DNA of 64,000 nucleotides, taken from assembly GCF_000756665.1 (NCBI RefSeq), contig NZ_ARXV01000006.1, positions 1 to 64,000 on the forward strand, read 5' to 3'. The DNA is from Alcanivorax nanhaiticus (GTDB lineage Bacteria; Pseudomonadota; Gammaproteobacteria; Pseudomonadales; Alcanivoracaceae). This document shows, piece by piece, positions 1-8,961 of this stretch. Made by a program: the position numbers and the translations under genes. The notes beneath the pieces are model-generated. The model was given only the letters and a program-made list of their open reading frames with translations. It did not search any database and was not told where the DNA came from. Numbering within the stretch: position 1 is the first letter of the stretch; each line of letters begins with the position of its first letter.

Positions 1-3000
1 GTCAGGCCCGCTGGCAGGGTGTCGGTGACGTTGGAATCGAAGGCCATGGAGGTACCCGTGTTCTCCATGGTGAGGGTGTACTCGATGACATCCCCGCCCG
101 CTGCAGGGTTACCCGGGTTGGTCTGGTTGACTGCGCTCTTGGCGATGGCAAGCAGTGGCTCAACAATCGTTAGCGGAGCGGTCGGGATGCTAACCAGCGG
201 CGTTGCTTGCCCGTCATAAACGTAGGACGCTTCGTTGACGATGGTGTCGCCATTGTTGGCGTTCACCGAGTTGGCAACGTGGGTGGTGAGAGTGATCAGT
301 GCATCCTCACCGGCCTGAAGGGTACCAATATTGAAGACCGGGGTTTGGCTGGTCCCGCTGTTCACGGCGGGGACTGCGGCGGCACCAGCAATGGAGACCG
401 TCGCATCATCCAATATCAACGCATCCGGTAGCACATCGGTGACAGTGACATTGTCGCGCACGATATTGTCGGCGGGCACCGTCACGGTGAACACCACCTG
501 TTCACCCACTACCACCTCACCATCCGCCTGCCCCAGAACCGCCTTGACCGGCAGCGGGTTGGCGCTGGCGTTGATCATCCAGACCTGGGCTGTCGTTCCT
601 GCGTATTGCTGACCAGTGCTGGCTGGCAGCGACCAGTAACTGTCCAGCGAGGCATTATTGCTCCAGGGAGTGGTGGTGCTGACATCGGTATTGAACCCGA
701 CGCTGTAATCCACTTGTACACACTGGCCCGGATTTACCGCTACGCCATCGTTGAACACGATACTGAACGCATCGCCACGGGCAGCGGGCGCGGTATAGGC
801 ATAATCGGTGGTAGCGGTCAGGGGCGCACCGCCCAACTGCACCACAGGTGAAACAGCCAGATCGGTATGATCAAACTGGCTGACAAGGGTATCGCTGATG
901 GTCAGGTTATAGGCAGGCGCATCACCGTTGTTACAGGTCTCCAGCTGGAACTGCATGGTGTCTGCAGACAGGTCCACCTGATAGGGGTCCGCATTGGTGC
1001 CCGCACCCGTACGACCACCCACCGTATCCACTTTGCTGATATCGCTCATTACCGGCTGGTTAACGGTGGCAGGGATATCGCCGGAGGGCAGTGGAGCCGC
1101 TGCACCGGTGTAGTTCAGCTCTGCGCTGTTATTAATGACCTGAGTGTCGAGCTGGACCAGGGTATCCGGATCATTGGCCAACACTTCAGCCACCAATTCG
1201 ATAACCAGAGTGTCATTGGTGTCATCGGCATCCGGGGTGTTGGTGATATCGCCGAGCAGCCAGCTGATGGCTCCGCGATCACCGGCCAGCGGCTCACTGG
1301 CGGGAGTAAAAGTAATATTGGCATCGTTGATGTAGTTGACACTCACCACTTCCAGGCCGGCAGGCAGAGTATCGGCTACCGTCACCGCTTCGGTGAGACC
1401 TTCACGCAGACTCAGGGTCAGGGCATAGGTGAGCTGGTCGCCCACCCGAACCAGACTGTCCAGATCAGTACTGAGAACACCACCGTCATTCCAGGTATCT
1501 GACTGAACCGATTTGGCGAAAGTCGTGTTATCCGCATAGGCCAACGTGCTGCTGGTCGAAGTAAAGTAGTTGTTCAGCCCCGCTGCATCAGGAGCATCTG
1601 CACCGTTACGCTCACCATCAACCGCACCGTCCTGGGATTGCCACTGCACGTCTACCTGGTTGATCAGGTCGCCGGTGGAAGCACCGTTAATCACCACTTG
1701 ATAGGTGAGCACCAGGTCTTGGCTGACCGGAATATCCAGGCTCCCATCACCATTCAACGCCCCCCAGGTGAGTACGCCGGCGGTGACATCCGGATCTACC
1801 TGAGTCGTCGTTGCATTCAGCAAAATTTCAGCAGAACCAGGCACATAATTCACGCCTGCCGGCAGGGTATCGAAGATCGAGGTATCAAAGGCCGTGGAGG
1901 TGCCATTGCTGGACAGGGTAATGGTGTATTCCAGAGTGTCACCGCCCTGTGCCGGGGTGTTGCCGTCCAGGTTGACTGCGGACTTGGTCGCCGTGACTGC
2001 AGGCTCCACAATGGTAATGGGCGCCGTAGTGCTTTGTGTACCCGCCGGGTCACTCTGGGCGGCACCGTTGATGCGCGCGTAGGAATAGGTGGCCGTGTTA
2101 CTGAAGCTCACACCATCCTGGTTGGCGAGGATATTCGCCACCTGCACTTCCAGAGTGATCTGCGCCCGCTCATTGGCCCCCAGATCCAGTCCTGTCACGT
2201 TCTCGGAAAGCAGATAACCGCTACCGGTGTCGGTAACGGTCAGGTTATACGAGGTTCCTGTCGGGACGCCTGCGCCATCGATAATGGTGGCTGTCGCCAG
2301 CATGGTGGTCGGCTCCAGCGCCGCCGGCAGCGCATCCTGTACCTGCACATCGTACAAGGGCGCAGCCACTGCGGTTTGCGGCACAGTGAAGGTGTACTCG
2401 AAAATCTCCCCGATAGGCGCTTCGGTGAGCCCAACCGGCCCCTGTTTCAGCAACGGGCCAGGAGAGATGATGCTGATGTTGGTGGGATCACTGGGCGGCG
2501 CCAGCGGATCGGCCTGGTTCACCACCCCATTCACGTTAGGGTCATCACTGGATGCCGTGACCGGGTTGGCCAGATCATCCTCAGCAGACATATCTGCCTG
2601 GTTGCTGGCCACATCCCCATTGACCAGGGTGTCGAGCAGGTCCACCTCGAATTCAATGGCAATGGACTGCTGGGCCGAACTGGGGGCTACATCAATAGCA
2701 CCACTGACCGTCAATAGACCTGCACCATCAAAGGCACAGACCGTTGCACCCACTGGACAGGTGGCGGCATCCACAGTGGCCGAGCTGACATCAAAACGGG
2801 TCGGATCCAGCTGATCCGTAATGGTGACGTTATAGATTTCCTGATCCAGGTTGAACAAACGCACCCGGTAACGCAGACGATCACCGGGGATAGCGGTGAA
2901 GGCAGGAGAAATGCCACTGGTTACATTGCTGACGGTTTTTTCGAAATAGTAACCGGTGAGTGCCGCAGTGACTGAAGCCGCATCCTGGTTATCGTCGGTA

Positions 3001-4523
3001 CCGACGGTGCCATCGGTACGCGAACCGGTGTATTCCACACGATTGCCATTGGTGCTGATGTCGTTATACCAGAGCGTGGCTGCGGCCACGTTGGTAAGCA
3101 CAGCACCATTGCCCGGCTCATTGCTTCCCCCCGGCTGATCCAGTTGGCTGGTGTAATCGATACGCAGGATTTCATTGGCATTCAGCGCACCAGCAGAGTC
3201 CAGCAATTCGATTTCCAGCAAACCATCATTGGGGCCGGCGGTAGTGTAGGTCAGATCGTAATCCGACGGATCGAGCAGGTTGCCTGCAAGCGTAACCGTG
3301 AGGGACGTGGTCGGATCAAAATCACGCATTTCCAGCGGAATCTGGTCTTCCACCACAATATTCCAGGCCGGCGCACCACCGATATTTTGGACGAAGATGC
3401 TGTATTCCGGCATATCGCTGAAGTTCACTGCGGATGCCGTGGTGGTTTTTTCCACCTGCAAATCGGGCTGGGAAATACTCAGTAGCTGTGCGGTGCCGTT
3501 CTCACCCGGCAGCGGATCATAGAGGGTCCCGTCGATATAGCGGGAAAATTCCCATTCGGCCACGTTGGTGAAAATCTTGCCGACGTTATTCAGGGGGTCA
3601 TCCGTCAACATCACATCAATAGCGATATGAATCTGGTCCCCCGGGGGCAGCGGATCGGGGTTAATTATCTCTATCGTGATAAACCCGGGCGCATTCGGCT
3701 TGCCCGGGGGGCTGGCGGGATCCAGCGTATAATCGACATTCTCGGTCATTGGCCCAAATGTATCGGAGCTCACGGTGACATTGAGCAATTCCAGATCCAC
3801 CCCGAGGGTGCCGGGCAACATGTCATCTTCAATTTTGATGTTGCCCAGATCATTCAGGGAGCCATAACCCGGAATCACCGTGCCGCTGACCGGATCAAAC
3901 AGAATCGGCACATCCAGGGTATAGCGGAACGGCACCCCCACACTCACAGACGTAATCGGGTTATCGCTCAGATCGGTCGCGTTCTTGTCGATCTTCTCTA
4001 CCGGGATAATCAGATCCTGACACCCCGGCTTCACCGAGCTGAAGTCAGAGCCGTTAACCGCCCAGACAAATGCAGAGCCTTCCACATTTGCACAGGCAAA
4101 GTTACCGCCATAGCAGACATTCTCGAAGATAATCAGGGTGCCGGGCACATGGCTGGCAAAGTTGAGCGTGGAATTCAGCGGATCATCACAGGTGAAGTTC
4201 TTGATCACACAGGAGCGGTCAATAGAAAGCTGATCGCTGGGCCCGAACGGCTGGCCGTTATTGGCCAAGTCACCGGGGCCATCCAGCTCACAGCTGTAGA
4301 CATCAAGGGGGTCGCTGCCCGGTACCGCAAAGTCGGACACACTAAAGGAGGCAGCCAAAACCCCACTGGAGAAGGCAACCAGGAACAGGGCCAAGAGCGC
4401 CTGCAGCACGCCAACATTCCCCAGATCACGGGAGCGCGGCGCTGAAACCCGGTTAGAGGACCTCAGCGAACAAAATGCATAAAATTGCCCGAGAACGAAG
4501 GTCCATTGCTGGCTTGGTGACAT
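1..4523 (-). CDS. Giant secreted DUF11-repeat protein (C-terminus beyond window)
   Basis: An open frame runs without a stop from an ATG at 4523 to the left edge, giving at least 1507 residues. A GAGGG stretch lies about 8 nt before the ATG. After a polar N-region of about 37 residues comes a hydrophobic core (LLALFLVAFSSGVLA), consistent with a signal peptide with a long n-region. The rest is acidic, Thr/Asn/Asp-rich beta repeats with the DUF11 signature: an EYTIT-like strand followed by a DTLPAG-like turn. Clear examples lie near residues 350, 840, 1000 and 1460. Such proteins are usually surface or extracellular structural proteins or adhesins. No anchor is visible because the C-terminus is missing. 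It lies downstream of the motor operon on the same strand but behind a terminator, so it is probably a separate transcript. The function is unknown. Confidence 0.85.
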   Translation of the reverse strand, partial: MSPSQQWTFVLGQFYAFCSLRSSNRVSAPRSRDLGNVGVLQALLALFLVAFSSGVLAASFSVSDFAVPGSDPLDVYSCELDGPGDLANNGQPFGPSDQLSIDRSCVIKNFTCDDPLNSTLNFASHVPGTLIIFENVCYGGNFACANVEGSAFVWAVNGSDFSSVKPGCQDLIIPVEKIDKNATDLSDNPITSVSVGVPFRYTLDVPILFDPVSGTVIPGYGSLNDLGNIKIEDDMLPGTLGVDLELLNVTVSSDTFGPMTENVDYTLDPASPPGKPNAPGFITIEIINPDPLPPGDQIHIAIDVMLTDDPLNNVGKIFTNVAEWEFSRYIDGTLYDPLPGENGTAQLLSISQPDLQVEKTTTASAVNFSDMPEYSIFVQNIGGAPAWNIVVEDQIPLEMRDFDPTTSLTVTLAGNLLDPSDYDLTYTTAGPNDGLLEIELLDSAGALNANEILRIDYTSQLDQPGGSNEPGNGAVLTNVAAATLWYNDISTNGNRVEYTGSRTDGTVGTDDNQDAASVTAALTGYYFEKTVSNVTSGISPAFTAIPGDRLRYRVRLFNLDQEIYNVTITDQLDPTRFDVSSATVDAATCPVGATVCAFDGAGLLTVSGAIDVAPSSAQQSIAIEFEVDLLDTLVNGDVASNQADMSAEDDLANPVTASSDDPNVNGVVNQADPLAPPSDPTNISIISPGPLLKQGPVGLTEAPIGEIFEYTFTVPQTAVAAPLYDVQVQDALPAALEPTTMLATATIIDGAGVPTGTSYNLTVTDTGSGYLLSENVTGLDLGANERAQITLEVQVANILANQDGVSFSNTATYSYARINGAAQSDPAGTQSTTAPITIVEPAVTATKSAVNLDGNTPAQGGDTLEYTITLSSNGTSTAFDTSIFDTLPAGVNYVPGSAEILLNATTTQVDPDVTAGVLTWGALNGDGSLDIPVSQDLVLTYQVVINGASTGDLINQVDVQWQSQDGAVDGERNGADAPDAAGLNNYFTSTSSTLAYADNTTFAKSVQSDTWNDGGVLSTDLDSLVRVGDQLTYALTLSLREGLTEAVTVADTLPAGLEVVSVNYINDANITFTPASEPLAGDRGAISWLLGDITNTPDADDTNDTLVIELVAEVLANDPDTLVQLDTQVINNSAELNYTGAAAPLPSGDIPATVNQPVMSDISKVDTVGGRTGAGTNADPYQVDLSADTMQFQLETCNNGDAPAYNLTISDTLVSQFDHTDLAVSPVVQLGGAPLTATTDYAYTAPAARGDAFSIVFNDGVAVNPGQCVQVDYSVGFNTDVSTTTPWSNNASLDSYWSLPASTGQQYAGTTAQVWMINASANPLPVKAVLGQADGEVVVGEQVVFTVTVPADNIVRDNVTVTDVLPDALILDDATVSIAGAAAVPAVNSGTSQTPVFNIGTLQAGEDALITLTTHVANSVNANNGDTIVNEASYVYDGQATPLVSIPTAPLTIVEPLLAIAKSAVNQTNPGNPAAGGDVIEYTLTMENTGTSMAFDSNVTDTLPAGL

Positions 4524-4786
4524 TTCCCCATCCCTCAGCAGCCGTCTCAGGAAAAGCTCTTTCTTCAACGCGGCGCCCTTTTTAAAACTTTAGTGTTATT
4601 TTTGAATGGTCGAAATTGCCATTCAGACTTTCGAGTCTAAGAAATTACTAGTATTAATACCGTGATATGACACGCACTTTTTCTGCCGAAACAACCGTTT
4701 AGGCGTCATTCCTCTAAAAAGTGATAAGAAGACTTTTGCATTGGATGAGCGGTAATCAGTGACGAAAATCAATAGGTTGCAGGCAC

Positions 4787-4822
4787 AAAAAAGCCGGATC
4801 AGAGAAAAGTCTGACCCGGCTT
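4787..4822 (-). terminator. Rho-independent terminator of the motor operon
   Basis: On the minus strand a GC-rich stem (AAGCCGGGTCAGA pairing with TCTGATCCGGCTT, one mismatch) is followed by a run of six T. It begins 20 nt after the stop of the AgmX-like gene and separates that operon from the DUF11 gene. Confidence 0.85.
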
Positions 4823-4841
4823 GAGTGGGACTAGCCCAGAT

Positions 4842-6248
4842 CTAGCCCGCTGGCAGGAAGTCGATCGGGTAAAGGATGGTTGTCTTCGGCACGCCTTCTT
4901 TCGCGCCAAAATTGAACATCTGTACCCGGGCCACCACCTTCTGCCCCAGGGTCGGCGAGTCCAGATCCGTGGACTTCACCCGGCAAGCAGACACGGACCC
5001 ATCCGGCTCGATGGTCAGCTCCAGCACCATTTTGCCGCGCAGACTCGGGTTGTTACGCAGTTCCCGGTTGTAAATCCGGTATAGCGCCGACTTGTAACGG
5101 TCAAAGACAATCTGGATCTCTTCATCCGTACGGGAAGGCCCTGCGCCCTTGGTGAGCGGGCGTGCGCTTTCCTTGACGCTGGCCGCCACGGAACTCTGCA
5201 CCTGCCCGGTGGACAGGCCGCTGCCACTGATGGCATTCCCGCCGCCACTACCAACACCGCCACGGCTGACCGCGCTGGCTGCAGCCACACCGCCACTACC
5301 ACCTGCTGAAGCCGTAATAAGCGCCCTGGAACCTGCCGCCCCGTTGGCTGCAGCAGCACCCGTTGCCCGGCTGCCGGAGATTTTCGCCTCGGCGCCCAGG
5401 TTCGATGTCATGGAGTCATCCATCAGATCCGAGAACATATCGCTATGCGCAAGGACCCCTTTGGTCACTGCTTTCTCGCGCGCTTTCTTCACTTCTTCCG
5501 GCTTGGGCTCCTTCTTCGCCACCTTGGGCTCATCCGGCTTGGGCTCGTCATCCTGTTTCTTCTGCTCAGGCTTTTTCTCCACCGGCTTGGGCTTGGCCTT
5601 CTCTTTCACCAGTTTTGCCAGACGCTCCGGAATCTCGATTTCACGATCCGGATCCGGCGGCGGCAACACCCAGATAGCCGGAATACCACCGATCAGGAAC
5701 ATCAGCACCAGCGAAATCAATAGTGCTTTGCGCTGACGCTTCTCATCCTCTTCGGTCTTCGACCAGGGCAACAAGCCCGCCACAAAGATCTTGCTGTCAT
5801 CTGCTTCACGCTCGATGACAAAGTCGAACTTGGAATTTTCCAGTTCTTCAGTGACTTCCGCCAGGTGGAAGTTCAGTTCATTGATATTGCCCTGCCGCCA
5901 AACAATCTTTTCCTGCAATGAACCTTGTGCTTCATCCAGCACCTTGAGCTCACTGTTGAATTGCTCAGCCACTTCACGGGTCGCCGCAATCTTCTGCTCG
6001 TGCTCCGCTTCGGACACCCCCTCACCCCAGAAAAGTGACGCCGCGCCCATTTCATGCAGCTGATCCAGTGATTCACAAATCACTCCCAGCAGCTGAAATT
6101 TCTGGCGTTGTGGAGCCTTCTCTGTCAGCTCGGTTTCAACTTTTCGCAGCTCTTCCTGAAGGTCAGCCAGCGCTTGTTGCTCGCTTTCTACCTGGCCTAT
6201 CAGGTCCTGCTGTCGTCGTGCTAATGATGTATTCACAGGATCTGCCAA
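4842..6248 (-). CDS. AgmX/PglI C-terminal-domain protein (TonB-like energy transducer)
   Basis: 468 residues. A coiled-coil N-terminal region (about 10-145) is followed by one membrane span (about 175-195, ALLISLVLMFLIGG). Next come a Pro/Lys/Glu-rich spacer (about 205-275), a Gly/Ala/Ser-rich region (about 290-365) and a C-terminal domain (about 370-466) of the AgmX/PglI type, related to TonB C-termini. The long Pro-Lys spacer suits crossing the periplasm. It is last in the operon after two ExbD genes and one ExbB gene, so it probably couples the motor to outer-membrane partners, as proposed for GltJ/AgmX in Myxococcus. The start given is TTG 12 nt after the ExbD stop with a poor ribosome site. 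A GTG four codons later is possible. The first 150 residues lie on the cytoplasmic side, which is unusual for TonB. Confidence 0.8.
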   Translation of the reverse strand: MADPVNTSLARRQQDLIGQVESEQQALADLQEELRKVETELTEKAPQRQKFQLLGVICESLDQLHEMGAASLFWGEGVSEAEHEQKIAATREVAEQFNSELKVLDEAQGSLQEKIVWRQGNINELNFHLAEVTEELENSKFDFVIEREADDSKIFVAGLLPWSKTEEDEKRQRKALLISLVLMFLIGGIPAIWVLPPPDPDREIEIPERLAKLVKEKAKPKPVEKKPEQKKQDDEPKPDEPKVAKKEPKPEEVKKAREKAVTKGVLAHSDMFSDLMDDSMTSNLGAEAKISGSRATGAAAANGAAGSRALITASAGGSGGVAAASAVSRGGVGSGGGNAISGSGLSTGQVQSSVAASVKESARPLTKGAGPSRTDEEIQIVFDRYKSALYRIYNRELRNNPSLRGKMVLELTIEPDGSVSACRVKSTDLDSPTLGQKVVARVQMFNFGAKEGVPKTTILYPIDFLPAG

Positions 6249-6259
6249 TCTGGAAATTA

Positions 6260-6745
6260 TTATTTCTGATTAACCGCAAGTGAAATCTTGGTGTATCCGG
6301 CAGCGGTACAGGACGCCATTACGCGTTTCATTACGCTGTAGTGCACCTTGCGGTCAGCCATGATCGTTACCTCAGTGCTCTTGTCTTCTTCTTCCTCAGC
6401 ACCAAGACCGATGGAGCTCTCGCGGATTTCCACCATGCGATCACGAATCGGCACGATGATTCCACGGTCATTGGCGAGCACATCTTCCATCGAAACCACT
6501 GGCTCCCCTTTTACGATCACCTGGTTTGCATCCACCGTTACCACCAGCGTTTCCCGCGGCTTGGTTTCAACAATGGAGTCCGGCAACTTCACATCTTTCG
6601 GTGGTTCCAGCGGCGTATCCGACTGGTTAACCAACAGATAGAGCAGCAGGATGGTAAAAATATCCATCAGAGAGGTGAGGTTCAGGCCAGAGCCTGACTT
6701 GTTACCGATGCGCGCCAGACGACGCATACGACGCTGATTTCTCAT
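6260..6745 (-). CDS. ExbD/TolR-family motor protein, with the conserved Asp
   Basis: 161 residues with one N-terminal membrane helix carrying the family aspartate (SLMDIFTILL, Asp28) and a periplasmic domain. ExbD/TolR proteins form the proton path with ExbB/TolQ and drive TonB-like partners. The ATG overlaps the stop of the upstream ExbD gene as ATGA, implying translational coupling. The periplasmic part (about 45-161) has a conserved acidic region with three Glu and a C-terminal KISLAVNQK strand. The protein is slightly longer than typical ExbD (about 140 residues). Confidence 0.88.
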   Translation of the reverse strand: MRNQRRMRRLARIGNKSGSGLNLTSLMDIFTILLLYLLVNQSDTPLEPPKDVKLPDSIVETKPRETLVVTVDANQVIVKGEPVVSMEDVLANDRGIIVPIRDRMVEIRESSIGLGAEEEEDKSTEVTIMADRKVHYSVMKRVMASCTAAGYTKISLAVNQK

Positions 6746-7230
6746 GGCGCATCCCCTATGGAAATATCCGGGAACAACACCTCGGAAACATCAGGCGCGT
6801 CCTCTTCTTCCGACTTCACCTTGTAGATCTTTACCGTATCCATCACAGCGATCATGTCGTTGTATTCAATATCCGGCTCAAGCAGCACAGTGACGTCTTC
6901 CTTCTCCGGATGCTTTTCTTTTAAACGGCGCAGCTCATCGGTCAGCGATGCCAGGTCGTACTCGCCATCCTTGCTGGGAAAGCGGTCCGTAATGGAACGG
7001 CCGTTGCTGATTTCCAGCGCGCCTTTTCGAACCATCACTTCAATAGTGACCTTCGGCTTGTCCGAGACTTCCCCGCCGGAACCAGAAGGCAGATTCAGCT
7101 CCTGAATCGACACTTGGGAAAACACCGCCGTCGCTAACAGGAAAGGAATCAACACCACCATCAAGTTCATGAACGAAGTCACGTCCAGTTCCGCTTCCGG
7201 CAGCTGCTTTTTATGCGTTTTACGTGCCAT
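6742..7230 (-). CDS. ExbD/TolR-family protein, Asp replaced by Asn
   Basis: 162 residues with one N-terminal membrane helix and a periplasmic domain, paralogous to the next gene. Where ExbD/TolR normally carries a membrane aspartate, this protein reads VTSFMNLMVVLIPFLL, so Asn22 stands at the proton-binding position. It may be a structural half of a mixed ExbD pair. It starts at an ATG 10 nt after the ExbB stop and overlaps the next gene by 4 nt. Alignment with AglS/AglV-type proteins would show whether the change is lineage-wide. Confidence 0.85.
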   Translation of the reverse strand: MARKTHKKQLPEAELDVTSFMNLMVVLIPFLLATAVFSQVSIQELNLPSGSGGEVSDKPKVTIEVMVRKGALEISNGRSITDRFPSKDGEYDLASLTDELRRLKEKHPEKEDVTVLLEPDIEYNDMIAVMDTVKIYKVKSEEEDAPDVSEVLFPDISIGDAP

Positions 7231-7240
7231 GACTTACCAC

Positions 7241-7960
7241 TCAGCTGGAGGCTTCGGCGGAAGTGTCGCCCTCGTCGTCCTTCGCGTTTTCGTCTTTTTC
7301 TGCCTCATTGGAAGCAGGCGTTGCCTGATAGCCTCGACGGGACAGAGTGCTGATCAGTTTCAGGGTTTTCACCGAAATCATTTCCAGGCTGCCGACAATA
7401 GCGGCGGTCTTGGAATTGACCATGTTGAAACACACCAGCAACGGAATCGCGGCGATCAGCCCGAATGCTGTGGTGTTCATGGCCATCGCGATAGAATTGG
7501 ACAGCAGAGCGGATTTTTCTGCCGGGTTGGCGTTGGCCACCGCCTCAAAGGCAGAGATCAAACCGATAATCGTACCCAGCAGCCCCAGCAGCGTAGCCAC
7601 ATTAGCGAACATGGAGATGTACACCGTGCGCGCTTCCAGCTGCGGGGTGATTTCCATCATCGCTTCTTCCATGGCGATTTCGATATCGTCACGGCGGCGA
7701 ACGGTACCCTGAACTTCCAGACCCATGGTCAACAGCTGACCCACAGCGGAGTTACTGGCTTCCACCATCTGGCGAGCCTTGTCGAACTCACCTTTCTGGA
7801 GCAGCGGATAAATATCTTCCCAAGTACGCTTGTTGGCGCGCTCGAGAAGCTTGAGCTTGATAAAACGTTCGACGGCAAACGCACCACCGATGATCCCCAC
7901 GACAAGGATCGGGTACATCCAGAAGCCGCCATCCTGGAAAAATTTAATTACAACGTTCAT
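7241..7960 (-). CDS. MotA/TolQ/ExbB proton-channel family protein
   Basis: 239 residues. One N-terminal membrane helix (about 13-28), a cytoplasmic loop with charged helices, and two more helices (about 115-140 and 165-185) with the family pattern TLLGLLGTIIGLI and TTAFGLIAAIPLL. The C-terminus is an acidic tail. This is the stator subunit that pairs with the two ExbD proteins downstream. It has a ribosome site (GAAGAG) and follows the small periplasmic protein gene after about 100 nt. Confidence 0.9.
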   Translation of the reverse strand: MNVVIKFFQDGGFWMYPILVVGIIGGAFAVERFIKLKLLERANKRTWEDIYPLLQKGEFDKARQMVEASNSAVGQLLTMGLEVQGTVRRRDDIEIAMEEAMMEITPQLEARTVYISMFANVATLLGLLGTIIGLISAFEAVANANPAEKSALLSNSIAMAMNTTAFGLIAAIPLLVCFNMVNSKTAAIVGSLEMISVKTLKLISTLSRRGYQATPASNEAEKDENAKDDEGDTSAEASS

Positions 7961-8062
7961 GACTCACTCTTCCTCAGACCTTGATGGTTGATTGTTTTGC
8001 AAATTATCCGAAAACCCCGAACGGGCCTTTCTGCCCTTGGCAATGCCCCGCAACAGAAAGCG

Positions 8063-8359
8063 CTATTCGGCCTTGCCCTCAGTGCTTACCTGATAGAACT
8101 CCAGCTCGCGCATGAAAACCGGCTTATCCACCGGCACCATGTCTTCATTGAGCAAACTGGAAGTCAGATCTGTCTCCAGACCGATTTCCGACGTTTTCCA
8201 GGGCACGATGTACAGGGATTTTGGTGCGTCGTTATTCCCCATCACCGACATACCCGAAATTTCCTTGGTCTCCGGTTCTGGCTCTTCTGCCAAGACCCCG
8301 CCAGGCAATCCTGTTAGCAGGAGAGACAAATGGAGAGACAAATAAATAATCTTTTTCAT
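8063..8359 (-). CDS. Small periplasmic protein of the motor operon
   Basis: 98 residues with a clear signal peptide (MKKIIYLSLHLSLLLTG, predicted cleavage after GVLA) and a short acidic mature part. No domain was recognised. The ATG has a strong GGGAGG site and lies 11 nt after the upstream TPR lipoprotein gene, so it belongs to the operon. It could be a periplasmic accessory subunit of the motor complex. Confidence 0.75.
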   Translation of the reverse strand: MKKIIYLSLHLSLLLTGLPGGVLAEEPEPETKEISGMSVMGNNDAPKSLYIVPWKTSEIGLETDLTSSLLNEDMVPVDKPVFMRELEFYQVSTEGKAE

Positions 8360-8370
8360 GCTGCCTCCCT

Positions 8371-8961
8371 TTATTGGGTTCGCATCTGCAGATCTGAAAT
8401 CCAGATCTTCACTTCTTCATCTTTCGGCGTCACTGCGCTGTAAGCCTGGTAGGCATCCAGGGCACATTGATAATCCTTTATGTAGATATCACACAGCACA
8501 CCCAGATTTTTGTTGGCAATAGCAAACTCAGGATATTTTGTCAGGATTTTCTCGTAAGTCTGCCGCGCCTCGACAAACTGTCCCTTTTTCCTGAGGAGCA
8601 GTGCGTATTCATTGTTGGCAACAGGATTTCCCGGCTCAATATTCAGGGCTGCCTGCAATTCTTCTTCTGCCTTGTCCATTTTTTCCAGTTTTTTGTAGGC
8701 GATAGCCATATTGATATGCGGCACCGCACTGGCATTATTCTGGGCCACCAGCTGCTCAAGTTGATCAATTCCTGCCTGATAGTTTTCCTGCTCCATCTGC
8801 ACCATCGCCGCATTGAACATCGCGGTCTGCTCTTCGTTAAGCACAACATTCTCGCCAGAGCGTGATGTGGTGGCGGTAGTAGCACATCCGCCGAGCAGCA
8901 GAGACAAGGTCACCGCCAGAAAAGTCGATAATGCGTGGCTACGCCGGCCTGCATTTCTCAT
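8371..8961 (-). CDS. TPR lipoprotein
   Basis: 196 residues. A lipoprotein signal with lipobox LLLGGC near residue 26 is followed by about four tetratricopeptide repeats (residues 47-180; for example AIAYKKLEKMDKAEEELQAA). TPR lipoproteins of this kind scaffold outer-membrane or trans-envelope complexes. The ATG overlaps the stop of the 1173-residue TPR gene (ATGA). By position it resembles the short TPR lipoprotein of Agl/Glt-type gene sets, but that is inferred from context. Confidence 0.85.
   Translation of the reverse strand: MRNAGRRSHALSTFLAVTLSLLLGGCATTATTSRSGENVVLNEEQTAMFNAAMVQMEQENYQAGIDQLEQLVAQNNASAVPHINMAIAYKKLEKMDKAEEELQAALNIEPGNPVANNEYALLLRKKGQFVEARQTYEKILTKYPEFAIANKNLGVLCDIYIKDYQCALDAYQAYSAVTPKDEEVKIWISDLQMRTQ

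Noticed and set aside
606..4445. Several plus-strand frames of 80-360 residues opposite the DUF11 gene
   Set aside because: They are shadows of the minus-strand reading frame, which shows the DUF11 signature throughout.
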